DNA of 64,000 nucleotides, taken from Glaciihabitans sp. dw_435 (GTDB lineage Bacteria > Actinomycetota > Actinomycetes > Actinomycetales > Microbacteriaceae). A model generated the notes under the pieces. The model was not told where the DNA came from. It saw only the letters and a list, made by a program, of their open reading frames with translations, and ran no database searches. A program made the translations under genes and the position numbers. Below are positions 56,268 to 64,000 of this stretch, piece after piece; position 1 is the stretch's first letter, and each line of letters begins with the position of its first letter. Where the stretch lies: NCBI RefSeq assembly GCF_018449675.1, contig NZ_JAAVUZ010000013.1, positions 1 to 64,000 of the forward strand, written 5' to 3'.

Positions 56268-58984
56268 GAGTTCCAACCTTCTTCTGCCGGAGTGGTGCGG
56301 GTGGTGCCCGGTCGCGGTGTTGCGCGCCAGGCGGCGATCACCGTGGTGGCGACGACGAGGACGCCGAAGCCGCCGACGACGAGGGTGGTGAGGACCGGAT
56401 CGATGGATGTCCCGGGCTGCACGAGTCCGGCGGTGAACGGGCGAAGATCGACCGAGGTGAGGACCACGACCGACAGCACGGCGCCGAGGAGGAGGCCGAC
56501 CACGAGGCCGACGACCGAGAGCGGGCCGAGCTCCCACGCGACGGCGGACCGTGCCTGGCGACGGTTCATGCCGAGGGTGGCGAGCACGCCGAGGGTGCGC
56601 CGTCGGCCCCGGGAGTCCAGTGCCGTGGTGAGGATCAGTGCGGTCGCGCTGAGCAGGCCGGCGCCGGCAACCGAGAGGAGCACCGAGGTGTGGATGCCAC
56701 CCACCGCGGGGTTGTCGGACAGCGCGGCCCCTGCCGAGGCAGGCGTGGTGATCGTGGCATCCGGCCCGACGATGGCGCGGATCGCGGGTGTCAGGGCGGC
56801 GATGGTCGTAGAGGCGTCGGCGCGCAGCAGAACGCTGTCACCGAAAAGGGGGAGCGGGAACTCGAAGGCGTCCGCGGCGGACTGGTCGGCGAGGATCCAG
56901 TTGTCGCCGGTGCCGAAGACGCGGTCGGTCGGGGGCAGCGCGCGGGAGGTGACCGCGGTGCCGTTGACGTCGGAGGGGAGGTTCCCCTTGAGGGCCGTGA
57001 CGGCTGAGGATGAGGCGAGCACCGGCAACGCGGAGTCACCACCGGTGTCGGTTTCCGGGAGCAGGTTCCAGTCGATGGCGCCGGGGACGCCCCGCTGCAC
57101 CGCCCGGAGGTCGTCGCGATCGACGAGCACGACGGTGGCCTGGACGGTATCGGATTCCGTCGAGGAGATGGGAAGCACGTTGAGGGTGACCATGGCGACG
57201 GCGGCCATGCCGGGAACGGCCCGCAGTTCGTCGACCTGGTCGGGGGAGATCTGGATGCCGGCGATGGAAGCATCCGCTCCGATGCGGGCGTGGGCTGCGG
57301 TGGCGAGTCCGGTGGAGAGGGTGGAGGCGAGCACGCCGGAGAAGACGGCGACGGAGATGCCGACGACCACCGCGAGTACCGGGATGAGGCCGGCGGGGGA
57401 GCCGCGGTGGGCAACGATCGTGCCGAAGAACGCGCTGATTCCGCGGCGGCGGCGCGACGCCGCCACGGAGCGGCGCAGGATCACCGGGTACAGCCGGAGC
57501 ACGGCGACGCAGCCGAGCAGGGAAAGCAGCAGGGGAGTCAGGGCGGAGAGAAGGTCGACTCCTCCCGAGGCCGAGGCGGTGGCTCCCCGCTGAACGAGGA
57601 CGGTGACGGCAGCGAGGGCGGCGACGGCGACAATAATTTCGGCGGTCATCCGGATGCGCGCCGTCGTTGTTCCGGCCGACTCCCGGCGCGATGCTGTGGC
57701 GCTGACGGCGGCGAGCAGGATCGCGGGAGCGAGGGCAACGGCCACCACCAGTCCGATGGCGGCGCCACTCGTGGACGCCCCCGGTGTCGCGACGATGCCC
57801 GCGAGGGCACCAACGGCAGCGAACGGAATTCCGACAGCCAGCGCGGGAAGGACGACGAACAGCTGCCTCTGGCCGGCGGATGCCCCGCGCGCGCCGAGCA
57901 GCAGGAGTGGACGCCCCACCCGGGCGAGCGCCAGGCGGGCGATCAGCACCTCGATGGCGATCGCGACCCCGAGTGGACCGGCGATGATCGTCGCGAGCAC
58001 CGCCTGCGAGCTGACGTTGCGCGCAACCGCCGACTCCAGCACGCGGGGGAGGTCGCTGCGGAACGCGAGCGTCTGGCCGGGAACGTCCCCGAAGGCGTGG
58101 GACACACTGGTGAATTTGCGCACCTGCTGGGCGACGTTTGCCGCGGCGGCCGATGTGAGCTTTGACGAATCGACCTGGAACCACGTCTGCGTGCGGACGA
58201 TCCGCGACGAGTTCAGGGCAGCAGAGATGCCGCCGGCGTTGGGGAACACGGTGACCTTGACGTCGTCCATGCTGATGGCCGGGGGGACGAGGGCGGACGG
58301 GGTGTGCGTCCAGTACGGGTCATCCGCGTCCTTCGGCTCGAATATTCCGACGAGCCTGACATTCTGCGAGTTGCCGTCGGGGAACGACATCGGGCGCACC
58401 TCGCCGATCGGCCAGCGCACCCGGCTGACGACGGATTGCGAAGCGATGAAATCAAGCGTGACGTCGCCCGGGAGGATCTGCGGGATGACCGTTGGCATGG
58501 TGCCCTCGACGAGCCGGATGTGATCCACCAGCCGCGGATCGTAGCCGAGAGCCACCGACGCGCCGAGGCTGGTCTCCGTCTTGACGGCGGAGTAATCGGT
58601 GACCGCGGAGTACTGTCCGTCGGCGACGACGTTCCGCACCGCCGCAGGCATGGACGCGCGAATCGCGGCGACCTGGTCGTCGTAGCTTCCCCAGGCGGCG
58701 GCGGACTCTGCGGACATGTCCGCGACCGTCGCCGGATCGCTCGCGGTCCCCGTCGCATAGACCCCCACGAATGTCGCCGAGATGTCGCGGTCGACGACCG
58801 CGGCCGCCCGGGAGTCGTACTGAACCCCCGCGGTGAGGAAACCCTCGATGGAGCGGGGCACGGCCGTCGCCAGCGCGGACATGACCACGGTGACGATCGC
58901 GATCATGAGGCCCGCCGCCCAGAACGCGCGAAGGGAGCGGGAGGCGAGGCGCCAGCCGCCGAGTCCGGAACGGGTTCGGCTCAT
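56264..58984 (-). CDS. FtsX-like ABC permease, second of the cassette
   Basis: A 906-residue membrane protein. One helix near the N-terminus (about 22-42) is followed by a large outer domain, several central helices, a second outer domain, and a C-terminal group of helices. This is the duplicated FtsX/MacB plan: the FtsX domain around LATIIAGPLGVAIAIEVLI and again around LLVGLVVGLLLGAVLSVVVL. The open frame continues upstream to 61453 but only through antisense of the first permease, so I chose ATG 58984, which overlaps the preceding stop by four bases. Confidence 0.92.
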
Positions 58985-61900
58985 GCGCGTGACTCCTCGA
59001 CCATGGCGACCCGGGCCCGTCGTCTGACCTGCGCGACAGACTGGGCAACCACAACAACGCAGCACACGGCGAGCACCAGGAGCGCTGCTCCCCAGGCGAT
59101 GAAACCGAGGTCCGGACTGATGCGAAGGATGTCGCCCGCGCCGGGTACGGCGGCCGCCGCGAATGGCGTGACGGTGACAGCAACGGCGATGAGTCCGGCG
59201 ATCACGCCGATGACAAGAGCGGAGCACAGGGTGATGACGTGCTCCCGGGCGCGGGCCGCTCCCTGCTGAGCCGCGGTCAGGCCGAGGGCACGCAACACCG
59301 ATACCTCCGCGCGACGGGCGCGGGAGTCGCCGCGAATGGAGGCCGCAAGCGCGATGAGCGCGAGAACGATCGCGCCCGCCGCGGCGAGCCAGAAGGCATT
59401 GATCGCCGGGGCAAGGGTCGTGTCGACGGAGCTGCTGGCCGCCGTCGCCACGAGGGCGGGGCTTGTTGCCGAGCGGATCACCTCGGCGGCGACCGCCGCG
59501 GGATGGGCCGTGGAAATCCAGACCGCGGACGTGCGTGCCGGCTGTGTTCCGGTCGCGAGCGACAGGGAGTCGACCGCGGTGATGTCGGCGGCGAAGGCGA
59601 GGCTCGATGCGCTGCCGGGAATCGCCGTGACGGTCGCTGTGAGGGTGGCCGGTTGGGGGAGGGGGGATGACCCGATTCCCAGGGTCAGCGTGTCGCCGAC
59701 GGTGAGTCCGAGCCTGTCGGCGAGTGCCCGGGTGGCCACGACCGGGAGCGTAGTGGACGCCGGTTCGCCGAGCAGGGCGCGCGCGACCGGGACGTCCCCG
59801 GTGAGGGTCAGGGTCATCGCGGAACCCGGCAGCGAGATTGGTGTCCCGCCGGCGTTGCCGGCCGCGCTGGCGAGTGCGGTGAGGGTCACGGAGACGTCCG
59901 GTGCGTCGGGCATTCCGGGGCGTTCTGCCGCGAAGGCGAGCACCGAGAAGGGCTCTGCACCCCGGGGCAGCGTCCCCGAGAGCTGAGCGCCCCCGCTGGG
60001 GACCGGCGTGGCGGAAGGGGCCTGCGCGGCCAGAGATACGCGACTGAGCGCGCCATCCGCGTCGGCAACCCAGGCGAAGAGTCCCACGCCGAGCGACGGG
60101 TCCGTGCCGCCGCCGGTCACGTCCACCGAGGCGGTAAGACCGGTGGTGTCGGACGGCACGGGCACCCCGGCGAAGCTCGGTCCCGCTGTCATCGCGCCGG
60201 CGACCTCTGCGCCGTCCGAGCCGAGAACGCGGGTCAGTGAGTCCGGTGCCGCGGCGATGAACGCAAACTTCTCGGAGCTGACGGACGCGGTCGTAGCGAT
60301 GAGGGACATCGCGGAGCGCGCGCCGTCGATGGTGGCGAAGTCCGCCGAGGTGACGGCGGGCGTGGCATCCGTCGCCGTTGCACTCGGGGTCAGGGTCACG
60401 TTGACGTCCGTCGCGATGGTCGCGAGCTGGGTCGCGCGCTGGGTCGACAGCCAGGTCGCGTTCATTCCGCTCGCGACGGCTCCGCTGGCAACGGCGATGG
60501 ACACCGCCAGCACCGGCACGAGGTAGTGCGCCGTGCGCCGTGCGACCTGACGGGTGGCGAGCACCGCCGTCAGCGATCGACGGCGGGATGCGCGACCCGC
60601 GAGCAGGGAGGAGACGGGAATCACGAACGCGGTTCCGATGACCGCGACCGCGATGAGCGCCAGCGCAGGGCCGGCCGACGCGATTACGTTGACGCTGGTG
60701 CCCGACAGGGGAGTTCCCTGCGAGAAGAGCTGCCAGGTGGACAGACCGGCAGCGACCGCGATGGCGGCGCCGATCAGCAGGAAGCCGATGGGCGAACGGC
60801 GGGGTTCCCTGTCCTCGGAGGCGCCCAGAACATCCCGGATCGTCACCCCGAGCAGTCCCAGCACGGTCAGGATGACGATGCCGACATCGAGGGCGATGTA
60901 CTCTGTGAGCGAGGCGACTCCGGTCGTACCGGCGATTACATCGACAACGCCGGCGGCCAGGACACTGCCGATGACCGCGCCCGGGAGCGCGACGCCGACG
61001 GCCTCGGCCACGGTGATCCCGGCGAGCTGACGCACCGACAGTCCGCGGGCCCGGGCGAGCCGGATCTGATCCCGCCGCGACGAAACCAGGAGCGAACACA
61101 GCTGCAGCAAGGCGACGATGCCCAGCATGCCGACGATGCAGATGGGCGCCGCCGCGATCGCCTGGGCGGCGCGAGACGACTGGATGATCCTGCCGAGGGT
61201 GGCACCGAGTGAACCCTCGACCGTCGATGACGTCAGGACGAGGTCGGGTGCCACCTCGACGGCGTGGGGAAGGCGGTCGACACCGGCGCTCACGGCGTCG
61301 ATCTGGCCCGCCGATACTGCGGCGGGCTTCGCGACAATGGTCCAGCGCACGAAGAACTGCGTGGGAAGCCGCACCAGTGTCTCGGGGGAGACCACGAACA
61401 GGCCGGACGCCCCATCGATCTGCCCCGCCCCGATCGACGAGTCGGCAAACCATTGCGGGGCGGCGGGGTCGGAGGCGCGCCAGGTGGCTGCCAGGGTGAG
61501 GCCGACCTCCTGCGTTCCCGTACCGACGACGATCGTGTCACCGACGCGGGCGCCGAGGCGGGTTGCCGCATCGACCTGCAGGGCGACCGTGCCGGCATCC
61601 GGGATGCCGCTCGCGGGCAGCGTGCCATCCACGATCCGCGTATCGGTCGCCAGTCGCGGCTCGACTCCGAAGACGGCGGTTGCCCCCTCCGGCTGGGTGG
61701 TCGTGCCGACCACGCGCAGGTCGAGGGGCAGGCTGCGTTCGCTGCGGACGGTGGTGGTGGTCCCCGCGGGGAACAGCTCGCCGAAGACCGCCGACGCTGC
61801 GGAGTCCTGTGCCGCGGGATCCTCCCCGAGGTGGGTCGTCACGCGGACGGCCGCGGCAGGAGCGGCGGCGTTGTCGAGGGTGGAGCGACTCCCGGCGGCC

Positions 61901-62028
61901 GTGCCCGCGGAGACGAGACCGAGGCTCACTCCCAGCACCATGGCGGTGACGAAGGTCACGAGGGAGAGGGCCGCGAGGCCCGAGAGGGAACTGCGGGCAC
62001 GGTGCAGGAGCAGGCGTGTCGTCGTCAT
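58981..62028 (-). CDS. FtsX-like ABC permease, first of the cassette
   Basis: A 1015-residue permease of the same plan as its downstream partner: N-terminal helix (SGLAALSLVTFVTAMVLGVS), an outer domain rich in Ala/Thr, four central helices (VGMLGIVALLQLCSLLVSSR), a second outer domain and terminal helices (FWLAAAGAIVLALIALAASI). The Arg-rich loop IRLARARGLSVRQLAG resembles the FtsX coupling loop. It starts the four-gene operon; the promoter should lie in 62029-62209, shared with the divergent hydrolase gene. The exported substrate is unknown. Confidence 0.92.
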   Translation of the reverse strand: MTTTRLLLHRARSSLSGLAALSLVTFVTAMVLGVSLGLVSAGTAAGSRSTLDNAAAPAAAVRVTTHLGEDPAAQDSAASAVFGELFPAGTTTTVRSERSLPLDLRVVGTTTQPEGATAVFGVEPRLATDTRIVDGTLPASGIPDAGTVALQVDAATRLGARVGDTIVVGTGTQEVGLTLAATWRASDPAAPQWFADSSIGAGQIDGASGLFVVSPETLVRLPTQFFVRWTIVAKPAAVSAGQIDAVSAGVDRLPHAVEVAPDLVLTSSTVEGSLGATLGRIIQSSRAAQAIAAAPICIVGMLGIVALLQLCSLLVSSRRDQIRLARARGLSVRQLAGITVAEAVGVALPGAVIGSVLAAGVVDVIAGTTGVASLTEYIALDVGIVILTVLGLLGVTIRDVLGASEDREPRRSPIGFLLIGAAIAVAAGLSTWQLFSQGTPLSGTSVNVIASAGPALALIAVAVIGTAFVIPVSSLLAGRASRRRSLTAVLATRQVARRTAHYLVPVLAVSIAVASGAVASGMNATWLSTQRATQLATIATDVNVTLTPSATATDATPAVTSADFATIDGARSAMSLIATTASVSSEKFAFIAAAPDSLTRVLGSDGAEVAGAMTAGPSFAGVPVPSDTTGLTASVDVTGGGTDPSLGVGLFAWVADADGALSRVSLAAQAPSATPVPSGGAQLSGTLPRGAEPFSVLAFAAERPGMPDAPDVSVTLTALASAAGNAGGTPISLPGSAMTLTLTGDVPVARALLGEPASTTLPVVATRALADRLGLTVGDTLTLGIGSSPLPQPATLTATVTAIPGSASSLAFAADITAVDSLSLATGTQPARTSAVWISTAHPAAVAAEVIRSATSPALVATAASSSVDTTLAPAINAFWLAAAGAIVLALIALAASIRGDSRARRAEVSVLRALGLTAAQQGAARAREHVITLCSALVIGVIAGLIAVAVTVTPFAAAAVPGAGDILRISPDLGFIAWGAALLVLAVCCVVVVAQSVAQVRRRARVAMVEESRA

Positions 62029-62209
62029 CGATCTACCGCTGCCCCTTCACCGCTGTGGATCACATTCGCCCCGGATTCCCGGCCGCTCCCGAGAAGTGTT
62101 CATGTTACCTGCCGGGCCCCGGCGCGCTGCACCGGTGGGATCTTTCCCCGCAACGAAGAATAATGGTCAGCAACGACGGATCGAACACACGACGAAGTGG
62201 AGCCATCCC

Positions 62210-62785
62210 ATGGCCGAAGTATTGCTGTTCCATCACGCGCAGGGTCTCACGACCGGAGTTCGAGACTTCGCGAGGGCGCTCGAAGCGGCCGGGCACGTCG
62301 TGCACCTTCCGGATCTCTACGACGGCAACGTCTTTGGCACCCTGGACGAGGGGATGGTCTACGCCCGCGGTGTGGGCTTCGACGTGCTCCTGGAGAAGGG
62401 CCGCCTCGAGGCCGACGGGTTGCCTGACGCGCTGGCCTACGTCGGCTTTTCGCTCGGCGTGATGCCCGCCCAGTTGCTGGCTCAGACCAGGCCGGGCGCG
62501 ACGGCCGCGATTTTCCTGCACGGGTGCCTGCCCGTGGCCGAATTCGGAGACGCCTGGCCCGACGGTGTCCCGGTGCAGATCCACGGCATGGACGCCGACG
62601 AGTGGTTCGTCGACGGCGGCGATCTCGAGGCGGCGGAGGAGATCCTGCTGTCGGCCAGCGACGCCGAGCTCTTTCTCTACCCCGGGTCCGACCATCTCTT
62701 CACGGACAACAGCCTGCCTGCTTTCGATGCGGATGCCTCGGCGCTGGCGCTCGAGCGGGTGCTTGGCCTCCTCGGGCGGGTGTAG
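62210..62785 (+). CDS. dienelactone-hydrolase-family protein
   Basis: A small alpha/beta hydrolase of 191 residues. The N-terminus VLLFHHAQGLTTGVRDFA has the oxyanion strand. The nucleophile elbow is VGFSLGVMPA, with Ser where classical dienelactone hydrolases have Cys. The Asp is probably in HGMDADEWFVD and the His in YPGSDHLFTD. Substrate unknown. ATG 62210 has GTGGAG in front; the long upstream frame is antisense to the permease gene. It converges with a small gene, with a hairpin between. Confidence 0.88.
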   Translation: MAEVLLFHHAQGLTTGVRDFARALEAAGHVVHLPDLYDGNVFGTLDEGMVYARGVGFDVLLEKGRLEADGLPDALAYVGFSLGVMPAQLLAQTRPGATAAIFLHGCLPVAEFGDAWPDGVPVQIHGMDADEWFVDGGDLEAAEEILLSASDAELFLYPGSDHLFTDNSLPAFDADASALALERVLGLLGRV

Positions 62786-62803
62786 TCGACCGCAAACAGG
62801 GAC

Positions 62804-62836
62804 GGCGTGGAACTCCTTCCTAAGGAGTTCTGCGCC
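62804..62836. terminator. bidirectional hairpin between convergent genes
   Basis: GAACTCCTT (62810-62818) and AAGGAGTTC (62822-62830) form a 9-bp perfect stem with loop CCT. GGCG/CGCC (62804-62807, 62833-62836) extend it after a TG/TG mismatch. It starts 19 bases after the hydrolase stop and 22 bases from the small gene's stop. Confidence 0.7.
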
Positions 62837-62857
62837 GCCCCCGCCAGGGTCGAGCGA

Positions 62858-63025
62858 TCAGTCCTGTGCGTCGACCGCCTGGATCAGGTAATCGATGGCG
62901 GAGATGATTCCGTGCAGCGCCTGGCGTTCGAGTGAATCTTCCGGGAGCTTCTGCACGTCGAAGCTTGCGGCGCTTGCGGCAGCGCGGGCTCCGGACAGCG
63001 CAGCTTCGATCTCAAGTTCAGCCAT
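62858..63025 (-). CDS. small protein of unknown function, 55 residues
   Basis: Acidic and helical, beginning MAELEIEAALSGARAAASAA and ending LIQAVDAQD. It has no membrane segment and no recognised family. The frame extends to 63097, but the ATG at 63025 gives the more natural N-terminus. A hairpin follows its stop. Codon use looks like that of the neighbours, which supports it being real. Confidence 0.6.
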   Translation of the reverse strand: MAELEIEAALSGARAAASAASFDVQKLPEDSLERQALHGIISAIDYLIQAVDAQD

Positions 63026-63136
63026 GGGTATGTCCAATCCGTTGATATGGGTGAGAGTACTGATCCTGCTCCCATCCGCACCGAATGACCAGAACAATGC
63101 GCGTCCCGTATGTACCCATGCGCCGTGGGTATGGCA

Positions 63137-63970
63137 CTAGCGAACTGACTTGCGCTCGTAGAGCACCATCGACCACGCGTAGCCCACCGCCGCAATTACC
63201 AGGCACCAGCCGACAGCGAGAGCGGGGCTCCACCCGAGTGGTGTGCCGAGCAGGAGGCCGCGCACTGTCTCGATGAACGGCGTGAACGGCTGATACTGCG
63301 CGAACCACTGCAGCCAGCCCGGCATCGATTCGGTGGGTACAAAACCGCTGCCGAGAAACGGGAGAAACGTGAGGATGAGCGGATAGTTGCTCGCCGTCTC
63401 CACGGATTTTGCCTGCATCCCCATCCCCACCGCCAGCCAGCTGATCGCGAATGAGATCAAGGCGATGATTCCCGCCACTGCCAGCCACTCGGCCGGTCCG
63501 GCCGTCGGACGGAACCCGATGGCGAGACCAACTCCCAGGACGACGACGACCGCGATGATTGCCTGGATGGTGTTGCCGAGCACGTGGCCCGCCAGCACGG
63601 CGGCCCGGGAGATGGCCATGGTTCTGAACCGTGCGGTGATGCCCTCGGTCATGTCCATTGACACCGTGGTCGCGATTCCGCCGGCCGTGCCAGCGATGGT
63701 AATGAGCAGGATTCCCGGCATGACGTACGCGATGTACGCCTCCCGCCCGCTGGCCGCGTCCACACCGGGAAGGCCCGCTCCCAGCGTGCCGCCGAACACG
63801 TAGACGAAGAGAAGCAGGAATACCACCGGTCCACCGATGACGAAGATCGACAATCCCGGATAGCGCACGATGTGCAGCAGATTTCTTCGCAGCATCGTGA
63901 CGGCGTCGGTGACGACGTGTGACTGTCGACGGGTGCCCGTGGTCGGGCGCTGAGCGGTGATGGTGGTCAT
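63137..63970 (-). CDS. ABC-2 type permease (DrrB-like)
   Basis: A 277-residue permease with six helices of the ABC-2/daunorubicin-resistance type. Family-like parts are VYVFGGTLGAGLPG, AYVMPGILLITIAGTAGG and the C-terminal-half signature LPFLGSGFVPTESMPGWLQW followed by QPFTPFIETVRGLLLG. Such proteins export drugs or lipids together with a DrrA-type ATPase. Its ATG overlaps a stop codon from an upstream frame (ATGA), consistent with an ATPase gene cut by the window edge. Confidence 0.92.
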   Translation of the reverse strand: MTTITAQRPTTGTRRQSHVVTDAVTMLRRNLLHIVRYPGLSIFVIGGPVVFLLLFVYVFGGTLGAGLPGVDAASGREAYIAYVMPGILLITIAGTAGGIATTVSMDMTEGITARFRTMAISRAAVLAGHVLGNTIQAIIAVVVVLGVGLAIGFRPTAGPAEWLAVAGIIALISFAISWLAVGMGMQAKSVETASNYPLILTFLPFLGSGFVPTESMPGWLQWFAQYQPFTPFIETVRGLLLGTPLGWSPALAVGWCLVIAAVGYAWSMVLYERKSVR

Positions 63971-64000
63971 GACGTTGGTCCCTTCGTGTCGACCCGGCCG
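63967..64000 (-). CDS. C-terminal end of a gene upstream of the DrrB-like permease, probably its ATPase
   Basis: Ten codons reading GRVDTKGPTS and a TGA (63967-63969) are visible, overlapping the permease ATG by four bases. The partner ATPase (DrrA type) usually sits here in such operons. The fragment is too short to identify by sequence. Confidence 0.4.
   Translation of the reverse strand, partial: GRVDTKGPTS

Overview
The window comes from a high-GC Gram-positive bacterium, most likely an actinomycete of the Microbacteriaceae. The evidence is GC-rich codon use throughout, a ctaE-qcrCAB operon of the actinobacterial bc1-aa3 supercomplex type with a two-heme QcrC, a SufS/SufU pair, a polyprenol-phosphate-mannose synthase, and frequent GTG starts with 4-bp ATGA/GTGA gene overlaps. 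I see no tRNA, rRNA, CRISPR array, insertion sequence or phage gene.

Layout. 1-5.4 kb (minus strand): respiratory genes ctaE-qcrC-qcrA-qcrB, followed by a luciferase-fold (DUF5519-like) protein and the start of an unknown gene, separated by a G-rich tandem repeat and a polypurine tract. 5.4-6.5 kb: trpD, divergent from ctaE. 6.5-11.6 kb: a glycerol/dihydroxyacetone locus with glpF-glpK on one strand and dhaK-dhaL-dhaM on the other. The shared intergenic region carries several operator-like repeats. dhaK is frameshifted in this sequence. 11.5-19.8 kb: a TetR regulator with an operator-like palindrome in front of it, a large ATP-binding LuxR regulator, a D-2-hydroxyacid dehydrogenase with an in-frame hexanucleotide repeat, sufS-sufU and an amino-acid permease. 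19.75-20.69 kb: about 935 bp without a gene but full of strong inverted repeats.

20.7-47.8 kb is a Wzx/Wzy-type exopolysaccharide locus. It starts with a tightly overlapping run of an initiating sugar-phosphate transferase, nucleotide-sugar enzymes (Gfo/Idh dehydrogenase, epimerase, two DegT aminotransferases, a NeuD/PglD-like acetyltransferase), GT2 and WsaF-like glycosyltransferases, a Wzx flippase and a three-domain fused glycosyltransferase. A WlbB/WbpD-like acetyltransferase follows on the other strand. Next come an exported protein, an MFS transporter, a TolB-like protein, two large secreted DUF4082 proteins (one with an N,N-dimethylformamidase-like domain, one with a glycosidase-like domain), two Wzz-like proteins without a kinase, a rhamnosyltransferase-like protein and a Wzy/O-antigen-ligase-like polymerase. 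The inferred product is an N-acylated amino-sugar polymer, exported and then acted on outside the cell by the DUF4082 proteins.

47.8-53.5 kb (minus strand): a PIG-V-like mannosyltransferase with its polyprenol-phosphate-mannose synthase, a PfkB sugar kinase, an acyltransferase-3/SGNH O-acyltransferase and a YchJ-like protein. 53.6-54.5 kb: a two-domain universal stress protein. 54.5-62.0 kb: a four-gene ABC system of two FtsX-like permeases and two different ATPases, one with an AbrB-like tail. The window ends with a dienelactone-hydrolase-like protein, a 55-residue unknown and an ABC-2 (DrrB-like) permease whose ATPase partner lies beyond the edge.
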